Shown here in pieces: positions 42,224 to 53,516 of a stretch of 64,000 bases of DNA (position 1 is the first letter of the stretch; every line of letters begins with the position of its first letter). Under the pieces are notes generated by a model that did not search any database, had not been told where the DNA came from, and worked only from the letters and a program-made list of their open reading frames with translations. The DNA lies in contig NC_046676.1 in assembly GCF_003369915.1 (NCBI RefSeq), positions 5,022,001 to 5,086,000 of the forward strand, in the 5' to 3' direction. The position numbers and the translations under genes were made by a program. Source of the DNA: Drosophila miranda. Taxonomy: Eukaryota > Arthropoda > Insecta > Diptera > Drosophilidae.

Positions 42224-45200
42224 ATATTGTACGCCCACGTACATATTTACTTATTAGAAGCCAGCATTCCTAAAAATAATCAGAATTCTCTACATTCTTC
42301 TAGGATTCTAAGTAATGTGCATGTTGGTGTGTCGACAGTTGGAAACCTATAATTTTAATTGGCAAAATGTCTGGCAGGGTCATGCAATGTTTGGAGATAG
42401 TGATAAAGAGAAGGAGAGAGGAGCAGACAGTTTGTGTCAAATAGATTGCAAATTACTCAAAATAAACACAATTTAGAATACATTGGCACACATTTGCTCC
42501 GCCGCTCAACCCTTTCTTTGCAGTCTCTGCAGAGTTGTCTTTAGACATGCCAACCTAAATCATACCAAAGGCAGAGCTAACGAGTGCCACGGTGACGAAC
42601 TCACTCCATCACCCTCATTACCCTCATCGTATGTGTGTGTGTGTGTGTGTTTGTGCTGTCAGAGCTCGTAAGTCAATCACCATCATGGCGTACACTTTAC
42701 CCCTTTCATTCGCCATCGGCCCCACCTTCCACACATTGTTAGCTGCCGGCTTTTGCGCTTTTATGTCTGGGAGCAGCCGGAGCCCGGGACCAGAGCCAGT
42801 TCCATTTGTGACGAGCGCACGTGCAGTTTTGCCGGAATTCCCTCTCTGGCGAAGTGCAGAGCTCCAGCTCCAGCTCCAGCTCCAGCTACCAAACCGTTAG
42901 ACGTAGCATAGGCCAAGGCGCCGCTGCTATGAGTCGCATGCAAGCGTGAGTCCTATCCTACATATGCAAATTGCCCCGTTTCGCGTGCACCCGGGTGCTA
43001 ATGAGTTCGAACCTGTTCCGAGTGTTGGTAACCCTACCCCCTATCCACCGTCGCCCGCATATTAGCGGAAAGGCAGGCGGTACAAATTGCCTAATTTGTT
43101 TAGCTGCTGTTTAATTTCTGTTGTGCCCCATTCGCACCCACCACCATCCGACCAGCCGCAATCGAAATCGAATAAAAACGCCCTCCTGTTCCAGTTCCTT
43201 CAAACGTTTGGCGTGTGTCGGGAAAAGTTTTTTTTGTGTTTGTCAATTAGTAACCTGGTAACTGCTTCGAGAACCGCTCGGGAGGTTAGAGATTCGGGTT
43301 GTTGCGTTCATTATAACACATTTTATGGCTACTTCTGCATTAAAGATGCGGCTTACGAAACTCAATCAATCATCGAAAGGAAATGTACCCTATAAATCTT
43401 CAATTTACGCTTTGTAGCCTGTGTCATAGCCTGTGTTACAGAACTTATTGCGATTGCCGTGTATGAAAATGATTGCTTCCTTAAACGTCTTATTTCTGCT
43501 GTCACAAGTTATAAAAGTATGGTAAGGAAGAATCATCTCGGACGATAAGGAGTAATGACTAGAGATGGGATTAATTTACCTTTTGTGTTCTTATCAAATG
43601 GCTAATCTAGCTTTTAAAAACAAATACCTTTAAAAGTAATACAAATATTTTTTGTTGTATTCTATATTTTTAACAATTTTGTTTTTATGTTTTGAATAAT
43701 ACAAAAAATTAATGCACTAGAGACTAGCTAGTATCAAAATATAAAATATTTTTTAGAAACATATTCTGGTGGTTAGGGGTGTATCTTAGGATCCGAAAAC
43801 AGCCTCCAAATCTCAAAATTCTAAAATATTTTGAACGTTTTGAGAAAACCACTGAACCAAAAAACCGTTTTTAGTTTCAGTTAATTTAAATGAAAAAATA
43901 TGCATAAATGTCCACAAATATTGTTTTTTCCTTACGAAAAACTTCTGAAACATTTACATGTTTCAAGTTAATGATGGATAATGCAGTAGAACATAAAACT
44001 CAAGAGGAAACACCCGGACGAAAATTCAAAATACCAAAAATTCTAGAAATGAATTTGTGAGACAAGTCAAATTAAAATCATGCAATAATTAATTTTCATA
44101 ATTTAAAAAACAAATGATTTGTTATCCTTTTAAAAATAAATCTGCAGTCGTTAAGGGTTTCTAGTCTATCGAAGAAAGATGTCCCACGATGATGCTTTAA
44201 TAAAAATAATCATAGTATAGGGCTTTTGTTTGTTATTCTTTTTCACATGACTTTATATGCAACAACACATTTTATTTTGCTGTACGTACCGTAGAGCGAA
44301 CAACTTTAGCGGGTTCATTTATTTAATTGTAAAAACTAGGCATTTTTTTGCACCGAGTGCAAATTTAAACCAAATTCCGATGTTGCGCAAGCGAAAACCT
44401 TATGGTGACATTGAATGCGTGCATCTCTATATTAAATCGATATCAAGACTGAACAAAAGGTAGTGACAAGGTGAATGAAAATAGATTCAAAAAATGCTTC
44501 GAAAACTTAATTAATATGAGATAGATTGGTCCTTTCACATAATACGTATGTACATATGTAACACCAAGAGAAACTGGGGTTATACTCTAAAGAACATCAG
44601 CAAAGGTACGATTTAATAGGCTTTAGAAGAAACAAATGAAATAGTTTATTTTGACTACAACTATTGCTATAAGAGTGGCCTCCACTGTTTGAGATGGCGG
44701 GGACACCACCCCATACATATGCACATGGCCTATCCCAATTCCATACCGCCGTTTGCTCAATTTTCTATTGTTCCCCGGCCACTTGGCCCGACCATTTGGG
44801 AACAATGAGGAGTCGTCAACAGGGCACGTGACTTGACAGTTATTTCAATTTAATAACTTCATATATATGCATGTGTATGGACTTACATACAGAGATAAAA
44901 ATGTATATATGGATCAAAGCTAGGGGGCTAGAGCGAAGTTTGCATACGCTGCAATCGCACAAAACTTTCGCGATAAAAAGCAATCAAAGTGCTTGAAAGT
45001 TATTGGCTAGAGCGGGGCGGAGACAGGGGCGAGACCTGGCCAAGAAGACCTCACAGGTGTCGCAAGGCAGCCGATCAAAAGTCATCAACTTCAAAAAGGA
45101 ATCGCGTGCCTTCGTGGCTCGAAGTAATTTCCCCCACGAAAGCACAGCACCCACATCCATATGGCAACACTTTGCCGCTGACTCCGCTCCCTCTCGGCCC

Positions 45201-45948
45201 GCGCTCCTTGACTGTACCCCGCCGAGTTGCTGGTGGCGATGACACCCACGTCTCCACCGCCATCACCGGTGGGTTGCAATTGGAGCGCTCTGACTTGGAT
45301 TTATGATAGGCGGCACGCAAGGCGGAAGGCTTGGTGATGGCAGCGTGACACGACTGTGCCACCATAATCGCCAACGATGAGAAGTACAGTGATCACTGCA
45401 AGGAGTGAAACTTGCCTGGACAAATTTTAGAGTAGCAATTTTTACAGATTGGTTGAAATATCTTCGCAAACAATATCTCGGCAACAAAGTCATAAAGACT
45501 TCCCCTTTGTATAGAAACAGAAGCACGTACGAAGATGGATATTTCGATTTGACTGCGATTTACAGATTTACGTACGCACAAACGTACTTGAGTACCTTAT
45601 AGTTTGCCCTATTTAGAGCGAGTACTGTACTATATATCGTGCTCATGTCGGGTCTCAGGCGTGCCTCTCACTGCCACCTCCAGAGCCGTGAGCCAAAAGT
45701 GGGCTTAAACCAACAATGCTGAAGGGAAACTTTTGACGATGTGTGGATACCCGATGATTGCCCCGGCTCCTCGGGCATGAGGAGCTAGGTATTAGGCAGG
45801 GCTCGTGTTGGCATGTCGTCCTGGCTGACGTTCCTGTCAGTGCACAGATAGCAGAGCTCGCTATTTGTTTTCCTTTAGCGGGCAGACAGGGCTGCTCCAA
45901 AAATACCATATCCCAGGCATATATCGGAATACCCTCGGGAGACAAACA
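42224..45948. other. Intergenic DNA upstream of the Tctex1-family gene
   Basis: No gene could be supported. It contains a (GT)n tract at 42632-42650, a (CAGCTC)n tract at 42863-42888, an AT-rich segment at 43560-44560, and a GC-richer segment at 45000-45300 with only chance frames. It has no transposon ends that I recognise. Confidence 0.5.
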
Positions 45949-46644
45949 ATGACCAGCTGGAGCAATATGAAAACGCGGTAGGACGCGACTCAGTCGCAGA
46001 AACTAAAACAAATACGTATAGAATCTTTGATTTGAGTCAAAGCTAATACGAAAAATTTGCACTTTTTTTACAGGATAACCGCATCGGTTCGCACCACAAA
46101 CCGGATGAACGCCCTGCTTTCCGAGTCGATGCTCAGCCGGCGGCGGGCCCAGAATCCGGAGGGCGAGGGCGGAGCTGGATTTGAGGGCGGCGAGCGCAAC
46201 GAGAAGCCAAAGAATGATTGGAAATTCTTTCACACCAATTTCAATATGGAACGTGCCCACAAGATCATCGAAGATTGCATCGAGGAGCGTCTGCTGTGGG
46301 ATCGCTTCAGCCGCAATTACGATTCTTGGCGCGCCCTGCAGTTGGTCGAGAGTCTGGCGGCCGAGATACGCGATCGGGTCAAGAAGTTAAACCACAGTCG
46401 GTAAGTGTGATCTCCGCCTCCAAGCGCCCCTCCCCCTTCTTCTCCACCAATTGTCACTGATTCGATTCTTACCCTCAGGCATCGCATTATCTGCCTGTTG
46501 TCGATTGTGGAGAAGCAGAATCAGGGCATCTACCAGCGAATGTGCCACCTGATGGACGAGAAGCAGGATAACTTCACTCAGCTGGTCTTTGAGCGGCCCA
46601 CCTACTTCATGATCGTTGTCCTGTATCTGGTCTACAAGGATTAG
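45949..46644 (+). CDS. Tctex1-family dynein light chain, three exons (173 aa)
   Basis: Predicted exons are 45949-45977, 46074-46400 and 46479-46644. The start ATG has the good fly context ACAAACAATG. Introns are 96 and 78 bp with canonical ends (CG/GTAGGA...TTTACAG; CG/GTAAGT...CCTCAG), both in phase 2, restoring Arg codons. The C-terminal 110 residues match the Tctex1/DYNLT fold: an amphipathic helical part ('AHKIIEDCIEERLL', 'LAAEIRDRVKKL') followed by beta strands ('HRIICLLSIVEKQNQG', 'YFMIVVLYLVYKD'). Tctex1 light chains dimerise and bind dynein intermediate chain and cargo, some in axonemes. A poly(A) signal AATAAA is at 46708. Orthology to a D. melanogaster Tctex1 gene near Tsp42E is likely but unproven. 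Confidence 0.85.
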
Positions 46645-46778
46645 TCCTTAGTCCTTAGAGCTTATAAAGTTTCCTTTGGTCTAGTTAAGTGATTGGTTAA
46701 GACACGTAATAAATGATTGAAAATTGAAAAAAATCCTGGACAAAAAGTAGATTACAATCCCTTGTTGTCCTTGACGGA

Positions 46779-46852
46779 AGGCCCCGGCGAGATTCGAACT
46801 CACGATCTCCTGTTTACTAGACAGGCGCTTTAACCAACTAAGCCACGGCGCC
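46779..46852 (-). tRNA. tRNA-Thr (AGT), copy 1
   Basis: The minus-strand 74-nt cloverleaf has a 5-bp anticodon stem CCTGT/ACAGG around the loop CTAGTAA, giving anticodon AGT. The D-loop is GTTGGTTAAA, and the T-arm GTGAG-TTCGAAT-CTCGC matches box B. The acceptor stem GGCGCCG/CGGGGCC has one G:G opposition (positions 4:69) that is identical in copy 2. No intron is present. A T5 run for Pol III termination lies about 30 nt downstream (opposite 46742-46746). It is convergent with the Tctex1-family gene, about 65 bp past its poly(A) signal. Confidence 0.95.
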
Positions 46853-47533
46853 CTTGCGACTTTCGTCTTTCAACTACTCAATTTGAGAAACAGTTCCCTA
46901 CCGTTATCAGCCCATTAACCAAATTAATATTTGATATTTGCTCAGTTGTTTAAATTTTAAAATATCGAGCCAGGGAGAGGGAGTCATGGTTTTGGTAAGC
47001 AACTGTTAAGATTCCAGAACTGTTGCTGGAAAGCTCATGTTAGTTGATAGCTTTCAACGGCACTATAAGCTTTTCATGTGAAAGCTTTGACGTAACATTA
47101 TACAAGTGAGTGCTTTAACTGTAACAGTAGTTCCTTAAAGCTGTATAAAGCACCACCCTAATGTTATGCTAACATAAAGCTTCAAGAGACGGTTACTTTT
47201 TACAAAGGACCTTCAACGGTACTTTAAACTTTCAGTATAGAGTATTTCCAAGTCGAATGATCCCAACCAAAATAGTAAAAACCTTGTATTTTCATTATCA
47301 TGTCGACAATCATTCTATTTTCTAATCAGCCACTGCGTGATTTGAATGATTATTGAAACAATTATTGTGGCAATTGAAATATATCAATGGCTGGCAGAAG
47401 GCGTCAGTTGGCAAGCGCCATTAATAGGCACCATTAAACTGCCCCAAGGAAAGCAAATAACAGAAGTTTGATTTCAGGGGAAGGAAAACACACATAAAAA
47501 AGTAGAACCCCTAATATCGAATTTTTAAGGGAT
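46853..47533. other. Spacer between the two tRNA genes
   Basis: This is single-copy-looking AT-rich DNA; no gene was seen. It contains a T6 terminator for tRNA copy 2 (opposite 47496-47501). Confidence 0.5.
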
Positions 47534-47607
47534 AGGCCCCGGCGAGATTCGAACTCACGATCTCCTGTTTACTAGACAGGCGCTTTAACCAACTAAGCCA
47601 CGGCGCC
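47534..47607 (-). tRNA. tRNA-Thr (AGT), copy 2
   Basis: It is identical over 74 nt to copy 1, including the 4:69 G:G opposition, with anticodon AGT. Flanking sequences differ immediately outside the gene (apart from AG and CCT), so the identity is confined to the tRNA. A T6 run lies about 33 nt downstream on the minus strand. Confidence 0.95.
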
Positions 47608-50005
47608 CTCGAAAGCTGCTCGGCCAGAAGAGTGCACAGAAGTTGCCCTGCCGAAAGCGACCGTGCTGAGTCAGAGAAGAAAATTCATAAATAACTGTAA
47701 ATACAGAATACCCTGTGTGTGAGAGAGAGTCAGCATACACTTATCTTTCTAAGAGGCAAAAAGTTCTATTGTGGCAGAGAACTAGTTGTGTAATCTATGC
47801 CATATTTATCTACAACTTGTGCCGTATCGTTTGCCGAGACGACAAAGTATTTATAAGTAGACGACGCCGTATCTGTTTGCTATTTAAATACTCGCTCACT
47901 AGCTGCCCTCTTTGTGCAGCTGCCGCTGGGAGGCATGTTTGCCTATTTGAGGCAGGCACTGGGATTGGGAATGGGAATGGGCTGGGTCTGGGTCGGGCTC
48001 TAAGAAGAACTGAAGAAAAATGCAAATGTTGCCGCTTTGGCCAAATGGAAATTATTTGTACTTTTGCGGTTGACTCACACACACACACACACACACTCAC
48101 GGAGAGAGAGAGAGAGAGAGAGAGAGAAGAGTAGAGCAAAGTTGGGCACTTGAAATGTATCTTTGAAATTGCTAGAAAACAGCCCAAGGCAGAAGGCTTC
48201 TTTCTCTACTGCTGCTACGGCTGTTGATTCCTTCTTTTGGTTAGACATCGGCTTATTAGCAAGTTGGGGAAACGTTTTTTTGGTTTCTGTTACTTTGGCC
48301 TGTCAAAGAGTTCAGTGGAGCAGGAAAGGCACGAACCGCCAAGCAATTGCTGGAACGCCGTTAGAACTGAATGCCATTTCATCAGGAGAACGGCCATGGG
48401 TCATTCCTGCCTGCCTGGGAATTGTGTGGCAGCAAAATGGGGAAAAATTGCCGATCAATCGGACGGCCCTTTCGGGGGCAGAGCAAACGTGTTACTTGGA
48501 TCTGTATCTGAGCTTTGAATGGCCCCAATAAATCACACGATTCTCTACGCACAACTTGCTGAGCCCTGTTAGGCACATTACAGAGCTGAATGGCATGCGG
48601 ATGATGGCTCGGCTCTATTCCCCCCCTCCCAGCAACAGTTTAGCTGGACGTGGACACGACTAACTTCCGAACGTTTACAAAACTAATTGCCCAAACTTAG
48701 TTGCTCATCAAATTGCCGCATCATTTTACGCAGATTTTTATCGCACTAACCCCTGTTCAGACCCAGTCTCAGTCTCAGTCCCAGACCCAGTACACGAGAC
48801 ACAGTACAAGCCCCAGACCCGGCCCCGGGCCGCGTACTCACTATGGCCAGCCAGCGAATGAGCCAAAAAGTATCTAATGTGTTTCCTGTGTTTTAGCAAT
48901 GTAACAGCCCGTTGGTTGTCTGTGCCTGCCCCTGTGTCGGTGTCCGTAGCCGTGTATCTGCGTGTTCGTATCAGTGTTTGCGTACCCTATTCCAAGGGGA
49001 GTATCGTCATCTGATGGAGAGGAAACCTCGGTTGCATATACTCGTTGCCCTCTTCTGTGGCATAGAGTATACGCTGTTCGTTTCGTCGTTAACCATTCCC
49101 CCGCGCCTCTCGCCGCTTGTTAGAGCATTGTAATTTGGCATTGGCATTGGTATTGGGAAGCTAGAGCCGCTTATCAGCACATGACTCCAATAAATTCGTA
49201 TTCGCTCTTCTCCCCCCTTGCCAACGCACTCCCGCTCTCCTCCTCGCGTTATCTTGCATCTCACTCAATGCGATACCCATGTCGATCCCTAGTCCAGGTC
49301 CTCCTGCCTCACCGCACCCTCTCACCCCCTCGTCAAATGCGCAGCAATTGAGTTTTTACGCATTTCGACAACCTCCAAAAAGGATATGGGATGCTGGAGT
49401 CATGAGCTGGAGCTGGAACTGGAGCTGGGGCTCGGGCTAGAGGAGGACGATGAGGAGTGGAGCCAGAGCAGGATAAGGATTTCAGCCATTCCTGCCGGCG
49501 CTTAGCTTCGGGCTGTCAGCTCAGCTTCCTCTCTATGTCTCTTTCTGTGGTGGGGATTTGCTTCGTTTTTTTTCGAATGGGAGGTAAAGGAAAAACAAAT
49601 CTGCTTTTGTTTTATCTGATGCCGCTTCCTATTTAGCCGCTTGCCATCTTATCCTGGTGGGAATGCGTGCACATTTGGATGGCGTCGAAAGTCGGATTAG
49701 GAAGCCTCGAGTGTCCATGATATCCCCACTTTAAGGCCATTTTCGCAGAGTTGAAATTTTGTAATTATTGTACGAGTATTATGGGGAAACAGACACGGGA
49801 ATGGGCCTCAAAAGGGCCATTAAGGCCGCAAACGTCAATAACCCTAATTGGGCGACAGTTTCAAAGCAATTACAAACAGACCCTACCCCTACAGCCCTCC
49901 GCCAGCACGGCGGAAAGTCCCTCAATAAAGTCGGAGAATAAAAATCAACATTAATTGCCAAAAGTTTAGAGTTGAGGGAGAGGGCGGAGAGCACTCCAGG
50001 AGCCC
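47608..50005. other. Intergenic DNA with microsatellites
   Basis: No supported gene was found. An (AC)n/(GAGA)n compound microsatellite is at 48077-48127 and CAGTCTCAGTCC-type repeats at 48760-48800. GAGCTGGAGCTGG repeats are at 49405-49435. Open frames here are short, overlap on both strands and lack protein-like composition. Confidence 0.5.
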
Positions 50006-50879
50006 TCAAAGCTCACTCGAATCGCGAAACTCAGAGCGGAGTGAGTTGGGTGGGGAGGACGGTGCGAAGGAGGTAATTGACTTTTGGATGGCAGTCCATG
50101 TGCTGGTCCTGGAAAGATGCAAGCGAGATTACATAGCTGGCCGCAAGATCAGAAGCAGTCAGTCAGAAAACTCACCTGAGGCTGAACTGGCGGTTGAAGA
50201 AATGGAAGTAGCAGAGCATGCAGTCGAAAAGATTGTACAGGAAGAGGCGGGTCTGTATTATCTCCATCCGCACCTGCTGGAAAGTTTGGTGGTGGCAGTG
50301 CATCGGGACCATCTGCACCCGCCTGCCGTCGATGTGCTGGATGAGCTCCCGAATCCGCCGCTGGTACACATTGCTGTCCACCTTGCAGGCCTTGTGCTGC
50401 TCCCAGCGCTCGATGCACAGCCCGAAGTGGTGGATGGCCTGCAACTTGAACTCCTCGAAGGTGTCCAGCTCCCGGCGCATCCGCTGGATGCGGGTGGCGA
50501 CTAAGCAGCGCCACCCATCCAACTCCTTCAGCTCCTTGCGGCTACTGTTGAGGTGTCCGGCCATCGACTGGAGCTGACACCTTAGCACACAGTTCTGGCG
50601 CCGCAGGGCTACCAGCTGACGGCTCTGTGCTGTAAAAAACGACTCGTCCGTGTCCTCCATCGCTGCCTGCGCCTGGCACTGGTCCTTGGGGCTGGTCACC
50701 AGCTTGCTGCGCAGCAACAATAGACGCTGTTTCAGGGCCTCCAGCTCGTCGTAGATGGCGTCCAGGTCAAGCTGTTCCTCCTCCTCGCCGCCAGTGCTCG
50801 CGGGCTCGGGTCCGCTGGTCAGAATCTCGCTCTCCTCCTGCTGCAGTCCCGGGGCCCGGCACTCTCCGTAGTTCCACAT
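50006..50879 (-). CDS. Coiled-coil protein of unknown function, two exons (268 aa)
   Basis: On the minus strand, exon 1 is 50879-50176 and exon 2 is 50108-50006. They are joined across a 67-bp intron with donor CAG/GTGAGT and acceptor CTTTCCAG, phase 2, restoring an Arg codon. The unspliced frame would stop right at the donor (TGA within GTGAG), which supports splicing. The N-terminus (1-40) is acidic. Residues about 38-145 are rich in Leu, Glu, Arg and Gln with heptad spacing ('AIYDELEALKQRLLLLRSKL', 'RRQNCVLRCQLQSM'), indicating coiled coil. A His/Cys/Phe-rich stretch at about 200-232 may pack hydrophobically, and exon 2 adds a Ser-rich tail. I recognise no family, enzymatic motif or signal peptide. 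Strong third-position GC supports coding. Confidence 0.75.
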
Positions 50880-53417
50880 GCTGACTCGGGATTTATTAGA
50901 ACTATTTCAGAGTGATTTGAGGGTGTGTGTGTGTGTGTGTCTGCTGGGGTCTAATCAAAATGAAATTCAAATGAAAGCGGTTGACAACAACTGCACGGAT
51001 CGTTAAATCAAAGTTAAACTGATTTTCCCTTTCAACGAGTGCCGTGCCCGTATGTCCCCCCAGTTGGCGCCTAATTTAATTGAGTTAGGAAAATCCTGGG
51101 GCTGCCGCGTTTCGGTTTCAATTAAATGAACAACTTTTCAGCGGCTGCCCCTGCCCCTCCCCTAGACTGACGTTGTTATGGCATTTTAACCCCTAATTTA
51201 TTAATGACTGCCGGCATTCGTCAGAGCAAAAAGTTCATATTTCAAAAATTCTGCGAAGAAGGGTTGGAACTTATTGGGCGGCATTTGATTAATGACACTT
51301 GTGACGGGTCTGTGGGGAGCTTGGGGGATGAAGACAGCCCCATTTTATTTCCTCTCCCCTTTCCACAGGGATAGACACACCCCAAATTGTGTGTTTCAAC
51401 AAAATATTTGCCAAGTTTCACTTTTCGTCGAGTTCTGTCACGTGCAAGTTGCAGCAGCCTGGCAGAACTAGGACGGATGCCAAGCCAGAGCTTATCCATA
51501 AGGTTAGAGTGCTTGCCCGTCTCCAAAGACCATCCCTGGGATATTTCTGCATACCGTTGCGCATTGTGACATGGCAGATGAATTTGTCGGAACATGTGTT
51601 CAGCTCCTGCTGCAGCTGTTCAGCAAGAGGTCCTACCGCCGTGCCGTCCATTCCATTGGGGTGCTGAAACTGATACAGATAAATTAAATTTCGTAGCCCT
51701 GTTTACAAGTCTGCCAGGATGGCAGGATGGCAGGAGCAGGAGCCGCTTGAACTTGCATGCCAGCACGAATTTTGATTTCTATTCCTGTTTCCTGTTTCCT
51801 GATCCCTCTCCCCATTCGTCCCATATTAGTTGTGGCCGCCTGACGTGCGGGCATCCGTCCTGTCAGAGGTTATTGGCATTATAAACACGTAGCCCTGCAC
51901 ACGCCGCTATGATATCATTCCAAAAATGGGTTTATTTGTGGTCTTAATGGGGGTTTTAGTTTTGGGAAAGTCCGAAATAAAATTCTGATTCGAAATGGTG
52001 TTTTCGTTTACCAATTTTGTTGGGAAAAAGGTAATCCATTCCGATGAATGTACACGAGTTTTGAGTGTGTGGAAATTTCCACTTCCTGAATATTAATACA
52101 ATTTACATATAGAGGTAAAGTAGTAATTTGTAATTTGGAATGGAAAATGGAATGGAAAAAAGGATGTCAATTCCTATTCTTTCTCCGCTTCTGTAGCGTT
52201 TCCCATTCAATCTTTTCCATTCGCAGAGGAGACTTTACTATGCATGCGAGTTTGTCATTTCCATAAATCAAACGATGCCAATTCGCAATAACTTTCCATC
52301 GGCGGCATAAATCTGAATATTTTCGGTACCCCACAACCAGTGCAGGGAACCAACCTAATCCCTGAGCAAACGTGACTCAATTATATGGCCAACAATCTCT
52401 CTGCCATCTCCCATCTCATGTGTGTATGGTCGGGCGACGGCGTCCTACTCAAATTTCATATGATGTTTTTTATACAATGCATAATTCGGGGAGAATTTAT
52501 GTGGAAAACAATAAAATTGAATCGTTTTCGCATTCAGCATTCAAAGGCGGCAGGCAGGCAGCACTGACTCTGGCTCTGACTGGCAACTGCTGTTCGCATA
52601 ATGAACTCATCTAGACGAGAATAATAAATTTCCCAACGGAAGCAGAAAGAAATGGCCCTGGCAGAAGCAGCAGCAGCCATTTTAAGGCGTACTCCTTATG
52701 CTTCATGCCCCATGCAGCAGCCCCATGTTCCAGCCCCATCATCGTCATCCCCCGGCCACTGGAGCCTCGGTTCCTTCCTGGCAGTCGTGTGTGATTTTAT
52801 TTCTGCTAGCAGGATCCCTCTCCAGGACAGGTCGTAAACCACAAGTGCCCCGACTCAACGCGACTCGACTTGGTTTGGTTTGGTTGGATTCGGCTTGGCT
52901 TCTGTGTGGCAGCGACTTTGTCACATTGGGGCTTCCGTTGCCTGGTGCCTGGTGCCTCCTGGCTCCTGGCTCCTCGCTCGTGGCTCGTGGCTCGTGCCTC
53001 GTCGAGTGTTTAACTCATGAACGCCCACTTTGATTTCCATTTGAATTGTGCGCACAGACGGCGACGCGAGCCACTTGTAAAGTTGCCATATGTGCCACCG
53101 ATTTATGGACGTCGCAAGTGCCCAAATGGAATGGGGGAGATAGAAACCCTTAAGGGATCTAGCAGGAAGCTATAAACAGTGCCAGAAATATAGAGAAGTA
53201 ATCAGGAAAAAGCGGATTAGCTTATCTGATACTGTCTAACTATTAGTCGTGGTTGATGTGTCCCGCGCCAGCTCCTAGTCGATCAACTCTTTCCACAGAA
53301 GCTGAACCGAAGTCAGTGGTGGTGGCTATCTATCAGCTCATCCAGAACCCAGTGCTTGCCAGATCGTCGAGAAGTTATATCAGACAGCTGGGAACATATC
53401 CTGGATCCTGCAGCGAC
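50880..53417. other. Non-coding DNA
   Basis: A (GT)n tract at 50923-50940 lies just upstream of the coiled-coil gene. I found no gene in the rest. It looks like intergenic or intronic euchromatin with short GC-rich blocks (52900-53000, repeated CTGGCTCCTGG-like units). Confidence 0.5.
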
Positions 53418-53516
53418 ATGAAGCTGCCATTCGCCTATGGGGCGATCGTTGCCCTTGTCTTTTGCCTCGTTGGCAAAGGTTGCTTTGAGGCGATTCGAAG
53501 AAGGAAAGTGTTCTAG
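53418..53516 (+). CDS. Candidate 32-aa hydrophobic micropeptide
   Basis: The ATG in context GCGACATGA opens a 32-codon frame. It comprises a hydrophobic segment ('FAYGAIVALVFCLVG'), one Cys on each side of a Gly, and a basic C-terminus (RRRK). It could be a membrane micropeptide or a signal-peptide exon. The frame is open upstream too, so the start is not defined by a stop. No related sequence was recognised, and chance is a real possibility. Confidence 0.2.
   Translation: MKLPFAYGAIVALVFCLVGKGCFEAIRRRKVF

Noticed and set aside
42685..42900. Frame starting MAYTLPLSF with a hydrophobic start and a (LQ)n end
   Set aside because: The C-terminus is the translation of a CAGCTC microsatellite, and no splice or homology support exists.
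45405..45602. 65-codon plus-strand frame upstream of the Tctex1-family gene
   Set aside because: No good start context, family motif or splice connection to the 45949 exon.
48163..48531. 122-codon plus-strand frame
   Set aside because: Composition is not protein-like, there is an overlapping alternative frame, and it lies next to a microsatellite; likely chance.
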